Positions 25,631 through 34,532 of a DNA stretch of 64,000 bases are shown here, in pieces; positions within the stretch are counted from its first letter, which is position 1, and every line of letters begins with the position of its first letter. A program made the position numbers and the translations under genes. The stretch is from Sphingomonas sanxanigenens DSM 19645 = NX02. Lineage in GTDB: Bacteria; Pseudomonadota; Alphaproteobacteria; Sphingomonadales; Sphingomonadaceae. The stretch is from the NCBI RefSeq assembly GCF_000512205.2, contig NZ_CP006644.1:3776520-3840519 (forward strand), in the 5' to 3' direction. The notes beneath the pieces are model-generated. The model was not told where the DNA came from. It saw nothing but the letters and a program-made list of their open reading frames with translations, and searched no databases.

Positions 25631-26389
25631 TCACCAGGGGCAGGTTTCGTTGATCGACGCCGTGAAGGTGCCGGTCGGGCCGTCGCTGCCGAGGAGCGCG
25701 ACGCGGACGGCTTCGGCGGCACCCTGCTGGACGGTCTCGGTGCCCTCGTAATTGTTGAGCGCAGTCGCCGTAAAGCCGGGCGTCACCGCGTTGACCTTGA
25801 TGCCTTCGGCTTCAAGATCGATGGCAAAGGCCAGCGTGATGGCGTTGAGCGCGGTCTTGGAGGCGCCATAGCCGGGGTTGAAGGTCGCCCGGTGGGGGTG
25901 TGGCGCGGCGTTGACGGTGAGCGAGCCGAGGCCGCTCGAGACGTTGACGATGCGGGCACCCGTCGACCTGCGCAGCAGGGGCACGAAGGCCTGGGTGACG
26001 GCGAGAACGCCGAAGACATTGGTTTCCCAGATGGTGCGCACTTCGTCGACGGAGATCAGCGTCGCCCGCGAGCGCTGGACATAGTCCTGCATGGTCTCGC
26101 TTTCCTCGCCATTGGCGCGGGAAATGGCGGCATTGTTGACGAGAATGTCGAGGCGGCCGAACTGCCGTTCGACGTGCGCGACAGCGGCCCGGATCGACGC
26201 TTCGTCGGTGACGTCGAGTTGGATGGGATGAACGTCGCCGTCGACGGTTTGCGCTGCCGCCTTGCCGCGGTCGAGGTTGCGCGAGGCGAGCAAAACCGTG
26301 AGGCCGGCGGCGGCGAGGTCGGTCACGATCTGAAGCCCGATGCCCTGATTGGCGCCGGTGACGAGTGCGATGCGTGGATGTTCAGTCAT
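25631..26389 (-). CDS. Short-chain dehydrogenase/reductase
   Basis: A 252-aa classical SDR. Nucleotide-binding TGANQGIG (residues 11-18), NNAA, catalytic serine in VNVSSGLG, and YGASK (Y-x3-K). The pattern with SETMQDYVQ.. and TPGFTATALNNYEGT resembles carbonyl-reductase-like SDRs. The substrate is unknown. It is divergent from the AraC regulator at 26487, which probably activates it, a common pairing. The C-terminus GTFTASINETCPW is typical of this subgroup. Confidence 0.9.
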   Translation of the reverse strand: MTEHPRIALVTGANQGIGLQIVTDLAAAGLTVLLASRNLDRGKAAAQTVDGDVHPIQLDVTDEASIRAAVAHVERQFGRLDILVNNAAISRANGEESETMQDYVQRSRATLISVDEVRTIWETNVFGVLAVTQAFVPLLRRSTGARIVNVSSGLGSLTVNAAPHPHRATFNPGYGASKTALNAITLAFAIDLEAEGIKVNAVTPGFTATALNNYEGTETVQQGAAEAVRVALLGSDGPTGTFTASINETCPW

Positions 26390-26486
26390 GGCATGATCCT
26401 GTTCCTGATTGGCCGAACAGGAGATGGTTATCGGCGACTGGACGTTCTATATTTAATCGTCCAACTTTATTTCGAATGAGTCCAAA

Positions 26487-27434
26487 ATGGCTGATCCCCT
26501 CGCGCAGATCGTCGGCTTGCTGCAGCCGGGCGCGCCATTTTCCAAATGCGTCACCGGCTCCGGACCATGGCGGGTCAGGCGGACGCAATCGCCCAATCCC
26601 TATTATGTCGCCGTGCTGAAGGGGAGCGTGCGCTACCGGGATCAGCGGAGCGGCGAGGTCATCGTCAATGCGGGCGATTTCATCCTGATCCCGTCCGCGC
26701 AGGACTTCATGATGTGGAGTGACGTGCCCAGCGCCGACAATGACATGATGATCGATCCGGTCATCCTGCCCGGAGGCGCGTATCGGGTCGGCAGCATCGA
26801 TGGCCCGATCGATATGCGGGCATTGGTCGGCTACTGCATTTTCCAGTCGGACGACGCGACCTTGCTGTCGTCGCTGCTGCCCGAACTGGTCGTGGTGCGG
26901 GGCGAGCATCGCCTCGCCATGCTGATGCAGTTGCTCGGCGACGAGGCGGTGGGCAGCAAGCCGGGGCGGGAGATGGTGTTGCAGCATTTGCTGGAGGTCC
27001 TCTTGATCGAGGCGTTACGATCGACCGCCGAGCTGGGAGATTCCCCCGGGCTGCTGCGCGGCCTGTCGGACGAGCGGCTGGCCACGGCGATCAGGGGCAT
27101 GCATGCCAGGCCCGAACATGGCTGGACGGTGGCCGAACTGGCACGCGAGGCGGCGTTGTCGCGATCGGGTTTCCATGAGCGGTTCCAGAGCGCGGTGGGC
27201 ATGGCGCCGATGGAATATCTGAAGGCCTGGCGATTGGCTCTGGCCAAGGACCTGCTTCGCAAGCGGGAGGCGAGCGTGGGCGAAATCGCCCTGCAAGTGG
27301 GCTATCGCTCGGCGAGCGCCTTCAGCGTGGCGTTCATGCGTGACGTCGGCGTGTCGCCCGCCCGCTATGCACGCGAGGCCGCCGGCGCATCGCCCGGCAT
27401 GGCAGCAGGCGAATTCGAAGGCGCCATCGCCTGA
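26487..27434 (+). CDS. AraC family regulator with N-terminal cupin
   Basis: A 315-aa regulator. Residues about 1-190 form a cupin_6-type sensor (YYVAVLKGSVRYRDQRSGEVIVNAGDFILIPS). The C-terminal AraC HTH (TVAELAREAALSRSGFHERFQSAVGMAPMEYLKAWRLALAKDLL...IALQVGYRSASAFSVAFMRDVGVSPARY) binds DNA. It is divergent from the SDR gene with a gap of about 97 bp, so probably its regulator. The downstream neighbour is the REP-like unit and the second IS3 copy. Confidence 0.92.
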   Translation: MADPLAQIVGLLQPGAPFSKCVTGSGPWRVRRTQSPNPYYVAVLKGSVRYRDQRSGEVIVNAGDFILIPSAQDFMMWSDVPSADNDMMIDPVILPGGAYRVGSIDGPIDMRALVGYCIFQSDDATLLSSLLPELVVVRGEHRLAMLMQLLGDEAVGSKPGREMVLQHLLEVLLIEALRSTAELGDSPGLLRGLSDERLATAIRGMHARPEHGWTVAELAREAALSRSGFHERFQSAVGMAPMEYLKAWRLALAKDLLRKREASVGEIALQVGYRSASAFSVAFMRDVGVSPARYAREAAGASPGMAAGEFEGAIA

Positions 27435-27478
27435 TCGGCGAGCGGGGGTCGTGACCATCGGCTTTGGCGGTCTAGTCT

Positions 27479-27505
27479 AATTTCGGAGACACAATACGAA
27501 ACTTT
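27479..27505. repeat. REP-like unit left of IS3 copy 2
   Basis: AATTTCGGAGACACAATACGAAACTTT, one unit of the repeat family seen at 1803 and 14650. Together with the inverted unit at 28913 it appears to be half of an inverted pair that the IS3 copy now separates. Confidence 0.7.
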
Positions 27506-27580
27506 GGTCGGGCAAACGCACTGGAGTGCCCCCCTAGATTGAGACAGTGAAATAAGGGACGGCCCTATGGGGAGGGCAGC

Positions 27581-27991
27581 ATGTCCAAGGTTGTTCGACG
27601 AAGATTTGGCCGGGCGTTCAAGCTTGAGGTTGTCCGGCGGATGGTGGCCGGCGAGAGCGGGACGGCGTTGTCGCGAGAGTTGGGCGTCAAGCGCACGATA
27701 TTGTACCGCTGGCGCGACGCGTTTCGCGATGGCGGGGAGGAGGCACTTCGGGACGGCCCCGGCCGGCCGAAGCGGGCAGAGAAAGCGGCGATGGCGCTGG
27801 CGCGTGGGCCGGCGGCACGGGCACGCGATCTTGCCGAGGCTCGCCGCCAGATCGCCGAGTTGGAGCGCAAGGTCGGCGAGCAGCAGGTGGCGCTGGATTT
27901 TTTCAAGGGTGCCTTGCAGCGCATCGAGGCGTCACCCCCGCCGAGCGACGGCGGTGGCGTGACGGGGTCATCGCCCAGATCCAGGCGATGA
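27581..27991 (+). CDS. IS3-family transposase OrfA (copy 2)
   Basis: 136 aa, identical to the OrfA at 1907: HTH plus coiled coil. The same in-phase slippery T TTT TTC (27898-27904) precedes the overlap with orfB (ATGA at 27988-27991). Confidence 0.93.
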   Translation: MSKVVRRRFGRAFKLEVVRRMVAGESGTALSRELGVKRTILYRWRDAFRDGGEEALRDGPGRPKRAEKAAMALARGPAARARDLAEARRQIAELERKVGEQQVALDFFKGALQRIEASPPPSDGGGVTGSSPRSRR

Positions 27992-28881
27992 CCGGTCTGC
28001 AGGGCTCGGGATCGAAATTGTCGGTGGAGCAGCTGTGCCGTTTGGCCGAAGTGCCCCGCGCAGCCTTCTATCGACGATGGCAGGATTATGCTCCGAAGCA
28101 GGAAGAGACGGCGCTGCGCGACAAGCTTCAGCAGTTGTGTCTGGCGAACCGGCATTATGGCTATCGGCGGATCACGGCACTGATGAAGCGCGACGGCTGG
28201 CACATCAACCACAAGCGGGTGCAGCAGCTGATGCGGGAGGATAATCTGCTGTGCGTGAGAAAGCCGATCTTCCGGCCGGCGACGACGGACTCGCGCCATG
28301 GCTGGCGGATATGGCCCAATCTGGCGCGCCACCTCGATCCGAGCGAGGTCAACCAGTTGTGGGTTGCGGACATCACCTATGTCCGCCTGGCCGAGGCGTT
28401 CGTCTATCTGGCGGTCATCCTCGACGCGTTCAGCCGCAAGGTGGTCGGTTGGGCGATGGCGGATCATCTGCGCGCCGAACTGGCGCTCGATGCGCTGACG
28501 ATGGCGTTGGAACGGCGCCCCGTTGTGGCGGGTGGCCTCGTCCACCATTCGGATCGCGGCATCCAATATGCCTGCGGCGATTACATCGCCCGGCTGGAGG
28601 CGGCCGGCATCCTGCCGAGCATGAGCCGGGTTGGATGCCCCTATGACAATGCCATGGCCGAGAGCTTCATGAAGACGCTCAAGCAGGAGGAGGTGAACGG
28701 CGCCGACTATCGCGACCTCGCCGATGCCGCGAAACACATCGGCTCATTCCTCGAGGAGATTTACAATCGCCAGCGGCTCCACTCCGCCTTGGCCTACAGA
28801 TCTCCCGATGAGTATGAACATATCTCGCCAAGGGCTGCTGCGCAGCAGCCCTTGGCCGTGACGGCAAATCGCTGTCCCTAA
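27988..28881 (+). CDS. IS3-family transposase OrfB, DDE integrase core (copy 2)
   Basis: 297 aa with the same DDE motifs as copy 1. Its first about 65 codons differ from copy 1 (for example GSKLSVEQLCRLAEVPRAAFY versus GSALSVERLCRLGEVNRAAFY). The remaining about 230 residues are identical, so one copy is a recombinant with a related element. Confidence 0.93.
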   Translation: MTGLQGSGSKLSVEQLCRLAEVPRAAFYRRWQDYAPKQEETALRDKLQQLCLANRHYGYRRITALMKRDGWHINHKRVQQLMREDNLLCVRKPIFRPATTDSRHGWRIWPNLARHLDPSEVNQLWVADITYVRLAEAFVYLAVILDAFSRKVVGWAMADHLRAELALDALTMALERRPVVAGGLVHHSDRGIQYACGDYIARLEAAGILPSMSRVGCPYDNAMAESFMKTLKQEEVNGADYRDLADAAKHIGSFLEEIYNRQRLHSALAYRSPDEYEHISPRAAAQQPLAVTANRCP

Positions 28882-28912
28882 TTGTCGTGTCTCATCGATC
28901 GGGGGCACTCCA

Positions 28913-28938
28913 CGAAACTTAACTCGCTGTCCCCGGAA
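28913..28938. repeat. REP-like unit right of IS3 copy 2 (inverted)
   Basis: CGAAACTTAACTCGC then TGTCCCCGGAA is a degenerate inverted counterpart of the unit at 27479-27505, touching the right end of the IS3 element. Confidence 0.6.
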
Positions 28939-28993
28939 CCCGACCTCAGCCTTTGGTCGGAGGGTGCGGCGCTGGCCCCTCATCGCAGGCGAG

Positions 28994-30112
28994 CTACTCC
29001 GCCGCTTCGCTCTCCTCGCGCGGCTTGTCCGCGTAGGCGGCGACATCCTCGCTCAGATATTTGCTGTTCTCCGCGCGGATCCGCGCCGCGGCATCGTCGT
29101 AGAAGAAGGGCAGGAAGGCGTAGCGCCGGCCGGTCCTCACCGGCGTGGCCTCGTGCAGCAGCGAGCAGGAGAAGACGACCGCCCCGCCCGTCTCCGCGCG
29201 ATAGGATGCGCGGCCGAATTCGGGGAATCGCAGCTCGCCGCCCTCATACTCCTCGGCGTTGAGGTTGATCGTGCAGGCAAAGCGGCGGTGCGCGGTGCCC
29301 TTGGTGGTGTTGTCGCGGTGCGGGCGGAAATAGCCGCCGACCGACGAATCATAGCAGGCCACCGTCCAGCGCTCGATGCGGGTGACGTGGAACTGGAAGG
29401 CGCGCTGGATCGCCGGCACCAGCGTGCGGATGATGCGGCGGTTGATCGTCTTGCGCAGATCCTCATCCACGATCTCGAAGTCGGACCGCCGCTTGTGGGT
29501 ATAATCGCGGCGCAGCACGGTCATCCCGTCCTCCTCGCGCATGAAGCCCGATTCGGTGCCGCCGCCAGCGTCGTAAAGCTGGATCAGGTGGCGGCAGAGT
29601 TCGGGTTCGAGCACGCGCGGGATCACGAGCACCGGCGCGTGGCCCTGCGGCATCGGCTGCGCCGCCAGCTGCCGGAGCTGCGCGAAGATCTTCTCGCCGT
29701 CCGCCACCGGCATCACCGCCAATGTCCGCAGCGCGGGATCGAGCAGCACCCAGTGCGGCAGATAGGCGTCGGGCTTCTCGGGATCGGGCAGCGCGCCATA
29801 CATCGCGCTGATCTTGCGGTCATAATCGAGGAAATGGCGGATGCCCGGCACTGCGGCGGCAATGCGGCCGTCGGCCTCGTCGCTCCGATCGATGGTGACG
29901 CCGAAGAAGCAGGCGCGATCATCGTCGAACAGCGCCCGGTTCGCCTGCACCTGCGCCAGCGCCTGCTGCGCTGCAGGATGCGCGGCGCTGCCATAAAACA
30001 GCATCAGCACATAATGCCCGCCCGCGGTGTTGAACGCGAAGTTGGGGTTGCCCGCGAGCGCGGGGGCGTGGAACCAGGGGGCCGGCTGGCCGAAGTTGAG
30101 CAGCGTTGCCAT
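28994..30112 (-). CDS. Fusion of peroxiredoxin-like domain and 2OG-Fe(II) oxygenase
   Basis: A 372-aa two-domain protein. Residues about 1-160 are thioredoxin-fold/AhpC-like (FGQPAPWFHAPALAGNPNFAFNTAGGHYVLMLFYGSA), but the usual peroxidatic TxxC is not evident. Residues about 165-372 are a prolyl-4-hydroxylase-type dioxygenase with iron ligands in FRPHRDNT (HxD) and LLHEATPV (H), and the 2-oxoglutarate arginine in TGRRYAF. It could hydroxylate a protein or small molecule in response to peroxide or oxygen (inference). The ATG at 30112 is chosen as the fold's natural start. It is divergent from the ABC-F gene and ends 82 bp from the IS3 copy. Confidence 0.85.
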   Translation of the reverse strand: MATLLNFGQPAPWFHAPALAGNPNFAFNTAGGHYVLMLFYGSAAHPAAQQALAQVQANRALFDDDRACFFGVTIDRSDEADGRIAAAVPGIRHFLDYDRKISAMYGALPDPEKPDAYLPHWVLLDPALRTLAVMPVADGEKIFAQLRQLAAQPMPQGHAPVLVIPRVLEPELCRHLIQLYDAGGGTESGFMREEDGMTVLRRDYTHKRRSDFEIVDEDLRKTINRRIIRTLVPAIQRAFQFHVTRIERWTVACYDSSVGGYFRPHRDNTTKGTAHRRFACTINLNAEEYEGGELRFPEFGRASYRAETGGAVVFSCSLLHEATPVRTGRRYAFLPFFYDDAAARIRAENSKYLSEDVAAYADKPREESEAAE

Positions 30113-30199
30113 GGGCCGAGGTTCTATGGCGGCCAAAACGCCTCGGCAAGCATCCGCGGAGATGCTGACTTCGGGCCAAGTCGCTGCTATCGGCGCGCA

Positions 30200-32077
30200 A
30201 TGCTTTCACTCAACGGCATCACCGTGCGCCTTGGCGGCCGCACGATCCTCGACAGCGCCACTGCCGCGCTGCCCCCCCGCTCGCGCGTCGGCCTGATCGG
30301 TCGCAACGGCGCGGGCAAGTCCACCCTGATGAAGGTCATCGCCCGGCAGAGCGAGCCCGACGGCGGCAGCTGCGACATGCCCAGGGGCGCGCGCATCGGC
30401 TATATCGCGCAGGAGGCACCCTCCGGCGACGCGACCCCGTTCGAAACGGTACTCGCCGCCGATACCGAGCGCGCCGCGCTGCTGGAGGAGGCCGAGCACA
30501 GCCATGATCCCGACCGGCTCGGCGAGATCCACGAGCGGCTGAACGCGATCGACGCGCACACCGCGCCGGCGCGCGCGGCGCGCATCCTCGTCGGCCTCGG
30601 CTTCGACGAGGAGATGCAGCAGCGCCCGCTCGACAGCTATTCGGGCGGCTGGAAGATGCGCGTCGCGCTCGCCTCGCTGCTGTTCTCCGCGCCGGACCTG
30701 CTGTTGCTCGACGAGCCTTCCAACCACCTCGACCTCGAAGCGACATTGTGGCTGGAGAATTTCCTCAAAAGCTATCGCGCGACGATGGTGATCGTCAGCC
30801 ATGAGCGCGACCTGCTCAACAATGTCGTCGACCACATCCTCCACCTCGAACAGGGCAAGGTGACGCTCTATCCGGGAGGCTACGACGCGTTCGAGACGCA
30901 GCGCGCCGAGCGGCTCGCACAGCTCGAATCGGCGCGCGAGAAGCAGGCGACCGAGCGCGCCAAGCTGCAGGATTATATCGCCCGCAACAGCGCGCGCGCG
31001 AGCACGGCAAAGCAGGCGCAGTCGCGCGTGAAGGCGCTGGCGAGGATGAAGCCGATCGCCGCGGTCGCCGAGGATCCCAGCCTGTCGTTCGACTTCCCCA
31101 GCCCGCAGCAGGCATTGCGCCCGCCATTGGTGACCCTGGACATGGCCGCGGTGGGCTACACCGCGGGCAAGCCGATCCTGCGGCGCCTGAACCTGCGGCT
31201 CGACCCGGAGGAGCGAATCGCGCTGCTCGGCCGCAACGGCAATGGCAAGACCACGCTCGCGCGGCTGCTCGCCGCGCAGCTCGCGCCGATGGAAGGGGAG
31301 ATGAACGCCAGCGGCAAGATGCGCGTCGGCTATTTCACCCAATACCAGGTCGAGGAGCTCGACGGCGCCGATACGCCGCTGGAGCATATGACGCGCCAGA
31401 TGAAGGGCGCGACGCCGGCCGCGGTACGCGCGCAGCTCGGCCGCTTCGGCTTTTCCGGTGCCAAGGCGACCACCGAGGTGCGCAAGCTTTCGGGCGGCGA
31501 GCGCGCGCGGCTGGCGCTGGCGCTGATCACCCGCGAGGCGCCGCACATGCTGATCCTCGACGAGCCGACCAACCACCTCGACGTCGACGCGCGCGAAGCG
31601 CTGGTGCAGGCGCTCAACGCCTATGAGGGCGCGGTCGTGGTGGTCAGCCACGATCGCCACATGATCGAGGCTGCGGCGGACCGGCTGGTGCTGGTCGATG
31701 ACGGCACCGCCACCGATTTCGACGGCAGCATCGAAGATTATACCGACTTCATCCTCGGCAAGGGCCCGGCGGCGGGGGGCAAGCCCAAGGTCTCCGGCAA
31801 AGAGGCGCGCAAGGCCGCTGCCGAGGCGCGCGAGCGCAGCAAGGCGCTGCGCGACGCGGTGAAGGCCGCCGAAGCCGAGGTGAAAAAGCTCGGCGACCGC
31901 CGCTCGCAGATCGACCGCACGATGTTCGACCGGTCGACCGCCTCCCCCGCGGACGCGAAGCTGACGACGAGCCAGCTCATGCTGGAACGCGGCCGGGTGG
32001 AACGCGCGCTGGAGGAAGCCGAGGCCCGCTGGCTGGAGGCGAGCGAAGCGCTGGAGGCAGCCGCCGAGGCGGCTTGA
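30200..32077 (+). CDS. ABC-F family ATPase (Uup/YheS-like)
   Basis: A 625-aa soluble protein with two ABC domains and no membrane segment. First: GRNGAGKST, signature YSGGWKMRVALASLL, LLLLDEPSNHLDLEA. Then a charged linker (ERLAQLESAREKQATERAKLQDYIARNSARAST). Second: GRNGNGKTT, LSGGERARLALALI, LILDEPTNHLDVDA. A coiled-coil C-terminal tail (KEARKAAAEARERSKALRDAVKAAEAEVKKL) follows. ABC-F proteins act on ribosomes or, for Uup, on DNA and 50S subunits. The start at 30200 is the first codon of the fold; a longer upstream frame is only the antisense of the neighbour gene. Confidence 0.93.
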   Translation: MLSLNGITVRLGGRTILDSATAALPPRSRVGLIGRNGAGKSTLMKVIARQSEPDGGSCDMPRGARIGYIAQEAPSGDATPFETVLAADTERAALLEEAEHSHDPDRLGEIHERLNAIDAHTAPARAARILVGLGFDEEMQQRPLDSYSGGWKMRVALASLLFSAPDLLLLDEPSNHLDLEATLWLENFLKSYRATMVIVSHERDLLNNVVDHILHLEQGKVTLYPGGYDAFETQRAERLAQLESAREKQATERAKLQDYIARNSARASTAKQAQSRVKALARMKPIAAVAEDPSLSFDFPSPQQALRPPLVTLDMAAVGYTAGKPILRRLNLRLDPEERIALLGRNGNGKTTLARLLAAQLAPMEGEMNASGKMRVGYFTQYQVEELDGADTPLEHMTRQMKGATPAAVRAQLGRFGFSGAKATTEVRKLSGGERARLALALITREAPHMLILDEPTNHLDVDAREALVQALNAYEGAVVVVSHDRHMIEAAADRLVLVDDGTATDFDGSIEDYTDFILGKGPAAGGKPKVSGKEARKAAAEARERSKALRDAVKAAEAEVKKLGDRRSQIDRTMFDRSTASPADAKLTTSQLMLERGRVERALEEAEARWLEASEALEAAAEAA

Positions 32078-32360
32078 GACCACGGGTTCGTCCGCCAGCA
32101 ACGCTCGGACCGCGCAATCCTCCGGATAGCGCCCGCCGATCGCGTCGGCGTTCGCCACCACCGCGGCCCAGACCGATGCCGCCGCCGCTTGGCGGATGAT
32201 GTCGAGTTCGGCCGGCGGCAGCCGCGTGTCGGCGCCACGGCGCCGCCGCGTGCCGCGTGCCGCGAGGGCGCCCTGACCGCCGAAGTCGGCAGGCCAGCAA
32301 GCGGTACATCCTGGCGAAGCGCCCTCTCGGGCCCTGTCGCGGGCGCGGGCTCAACAAAAA
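32078..32360. other. Gap with a possible gene remnant on the minus strand
   Basis: Downstream of the ABC-F gene. On the minus strand about 32100-32240 reads LPPAELDIIRQAAAASVWAAVVANADAIGGRYPEDCAVRALLADEP, which looks like real protein sequence. No start codon with a ribosome-binding site is clear, and the frame runs on into the antisense of the ABC-F gene. It may be a decayed or very small gene. Confidence 0.35.
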
Positions 32361-32388
32361 GGGGCCGGACGGTTTCCCGTCCGGCCCC
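32361..32388 (-). terminator. Rho-independent terminator of glnA
   Basis: A perfect 12-bp GC stem (GGGGCCGGACGG / CCGTCCGGCCCC) with a 4-nt loop. On the minus strand a run of five T residues follows, and on the plus strand TTTCCTTT follows, so it may work in both directions. Confidence 0.85.
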
Positions 32389-32413
32389 TTTCCTTTCGTC
32401 CTGCCCGGCTGGA

Positions 32414-33826
32414 TCAGCTCGAGAAGTACATGTCGAACTCGACCGGGCTCGGGGTCATCTCCCAGCGGTAGACTTCCGGCCACTTGAGCTCGAGATAGGC
32501 CTCGATCTGGTCATCGGTGAACACGCCGCCCTTGGTCAGGAAGCTGTGATCGGCCTTGAGGCTGTCGAGTGCCTCGCGCAGCGAGCCGCAGACGGTCGGG
32601 ACGGTCGCCAGCTCTTCCGGCGGCAGGTCATAGAGATTCTTGTCCATCGCCTCGCCGGGATGGATCTTGTTCTCGATGCCATCGAGGCCGGCCATCAGCA
32701 GCGCGGCGTAGCAGAGATAGGGGTTCGCCATCGCGTCCGGGAAGCGGAACTCGACGCGCTTCGCCTTGGCGCCGGCGCCATAGGGGATGCGGCACGAGGC
32801 CGAGCGGTTGCGCGCCGAGTAGGCGAGCAGCACGGGGGCTTCGTAACCCGGCACCAGGCGCTTGTAGCTGTTGGTGGTCGGGTTGGTGAACGCGTTCAGC
32901 GCCTTGGCGTGCTTGATGACGCCGCCGATGAAGTACAGGCACATGTCGCTGAGGCCGGCATAGCCGTTGCCGGCGAACAGCGGGTTGCCCTTGTCCCAGA
33001 TGGACATGTGGGTGTGCATGCCCGAGCCATTATCTTCCTTGATCGGCTTCGGCATGAAGGTCACGGTCTTGCCGTAGGCCTGGGCGACCTGCCAGCAGAC
33101 ATACTTGTAGATCTGCATGCGATCGGCGGTGGTCACCAGCGTGCCGAAGGTCAGGCCCAGCTCATGCTGCGCCGCCGCAACCTCGTGGTGATGCTTGTCG
33201 CAGGGCAGCCCCATCTCGAGCATGGTCGAGACCATCTCGGCGCGGATGTCGACGGCGCTGTCGACCGGGGCGACCGGGAAATAGCCGCCCTTGGCGCGCG
33301 GACGATGGCCGAGGTTGCCGCCTTCCAGCGCCTTGCCGGTGTTGGTCGGCAGCTCGATATCGTCCAGCTTGTAATAGCTGGTCGAATAGCTGGTCTCGAA
33401 CTGCACGTCGTCGAACATGAAGAACTCGGCCTCGGGGCCGACATAGACGGTGTCGCCGAAACCGGCCGACTTCACATAGGCCTCGGCGCGCTTCGCGGTC
33501 GAGCGCGGATCGCGGCTGTAGAGCTCACCGGTCGAGGGCTCGACGATGTCGCACACCAGGATCAGCATCGGGGTGGCCGAGAACGGATCGACCCACACCG
33601 CGTCCAGATCCGGCTTGAGGATCATGTCGGACTCGTTGATCGCCTTCCAGCCCTCGATCGAGGAACCGTCGAACATGAAACCGTCGGTCAGTTCATCCTC
33701 GCCGACGACGCCCGCAACCATCGTCAGATGCTGCCACTTGCCCTTCGGGTCGGTGAAACGAAGATCGACCCACTCGATCTCCTTTTCCTTGATCAGCTTC
33801 AGAACAGCGCTGGCGTCATTGGCCAT
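32414..33826 (-). CDS. glnA: Type I glutamine synthetase
   Basis: A 470-aa enzyme making glutamine from glutamate, ammonia and ATP; length and sequence are typical of dodecameric GSI-beta. Visible: [18 protein letters not shown], the ATP/metal-binding [12 protein letters not shown] (catalytic loop region), and the adenylylation-site tyrosine in [10 protein letters not shown], so activity is probably controlled by GlnE. It lies 75 bp downstream of glnB on the same strand, the standard alphaproteobacterial glnBA operon for nitrogen assimilation. Confidence 0.98.
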   Translation of the reverse strand: MANDASAVLKLIKEKEIEWVDLRFTDPKGKWQHLTMVAGVVGEDELTDGFMFDGSSIEGWKAINESDMILKPDLDAVWVDPFSATPMLILVCDIVEPSTGELYSRDPRSTAKRAEAYVKSAGFGDTVYVGPEAEFFMFDDVQFETSYSTSYYKLDDIELPTNTGKALEGGNLGHRPRAKGGYFPVAPVDSAVDIRAEMVSTMLEMGLPCDKHHHEVAAAQHELGLTFGTLVTTADRMQIYKYVCWQVAQAYGKTVTFMPKPIKEDNGSGMHTHMSIWDKGNPLFAGNGYAGLSDMCLYFIGGVIKHAKALNAFTNPTTNSYKRLVPGYEAPVLLAYSARNRSASCRIPYGAGAKAKRVEFRFPDAMANPYLCYAALLMAGLDGIENKIHPGEAMDKNLYDLPPEELATVPTVCGSLREALDSLKADHSFLTKGGVFTDDQIEAYLELKWPEVYRWEMTPSPVEFDMYFSS

Positions 33827-33901
33827 GTGTAAAACCTTCCTCGCTCTTTGTTGTATCCAGGGCCGGGCTGGAAGACCGGCCCCCTGATCGTCCGGACGCG
33901 A

Positions 33902-34249
<348 letters not shown>

Positions 34250-34283
34250 TCACCCCCCAGGCCCGAACGCATCGGAACCTGCT

Positions 34284-34299
34284 TTCAAGTCTTATGCCA
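34284..34299 (-). promoter_or_regulatory. Possible sigma-54 promoter for glnBA
   Basis: On the minus strand TGGCAT-AAGAC-TTGAA matches the -24/-12 sigma-54 pattern (TGGCAC-N5-TTGCA) except at two places, including the C of the -12 GC. It lies about 45 bp before the glnB start. glnBA operons in this class are often sigma-54/NtrC controlled, but the altered -12 makes this uncertain. Confidence 0.4.
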
Positions 34300-34379
34300 A
34301 CACGCGATTCGCGAGATGCCGCAGGATTGCGCCATTCTTCCGATGCTGCAATGCCGAAATAGATGGCAGATGCAACCGT

Positions 34380-34400
34380 ATTGCCTAAAGAATGGGCAAT
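34380..34400. promoter_or_regulatory. Inverted repeat upstream of glnB
   Basis: ATTGCC-N9-GGCAAT, a perfect 6-bp inverted repeat 140-160 bp upstream of glnB. This is a position where an enhancer-type activator such as NtrC would bind; the sequence does not match the enteric NtrC consensus well. Nothing else recognisable lies in 34401-34532. Confidence 0.4.
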
Positions 34401-34532
34401 AGGGTGCGCAGCAATTATGCGCCGCAGGACGGCCACGCCCCGTACAAGGGGCGGCGGGACGCGACGACGCGACAGATTATTGCAGGAAGCGTGCCGAATG
34501 GTCGGCGCACGGCAGCGGCAGCGGCGCCGCGA

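Larger units (their letters stand above)
27522..28912 (+). mobile_element. IS3-family insertion sequence, copy 2 (complete)
   Basis: A 1391-bp element with the same terminal inverted repeats as copy 1 (TGGAGTGCCCCC... and ...GGGGGCACTCCA) and one C fewer in the left C-run. The flanks (GCAC left, CGAA right) show no target duplication, unlike copy 1. It is in direct orientation with copy 1, 25.7 kb away, so recombination between the two could delete or duplicate that interval. Confidence 0.93.

Noticed and set aside
1847-28912. Composite transposon formed by the two IS3 copies
   Set aside because: Each copy has its own flanks; copy 1 has its own target duplication inside another IS. The 24 kb between contains ordinary chromosomal-type genes, so there is no evidence that it moved as a unit.
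28964-30199. Upstream extension of the ABC-F frame to a 1037-residue protein
   Set aside because: The extension is exactly antisense to the peroxiredoxin-dioxygenase gene and has the arginine/alanine-rich look of GC-rich shadow frames. The ABC fold starts at 30200.
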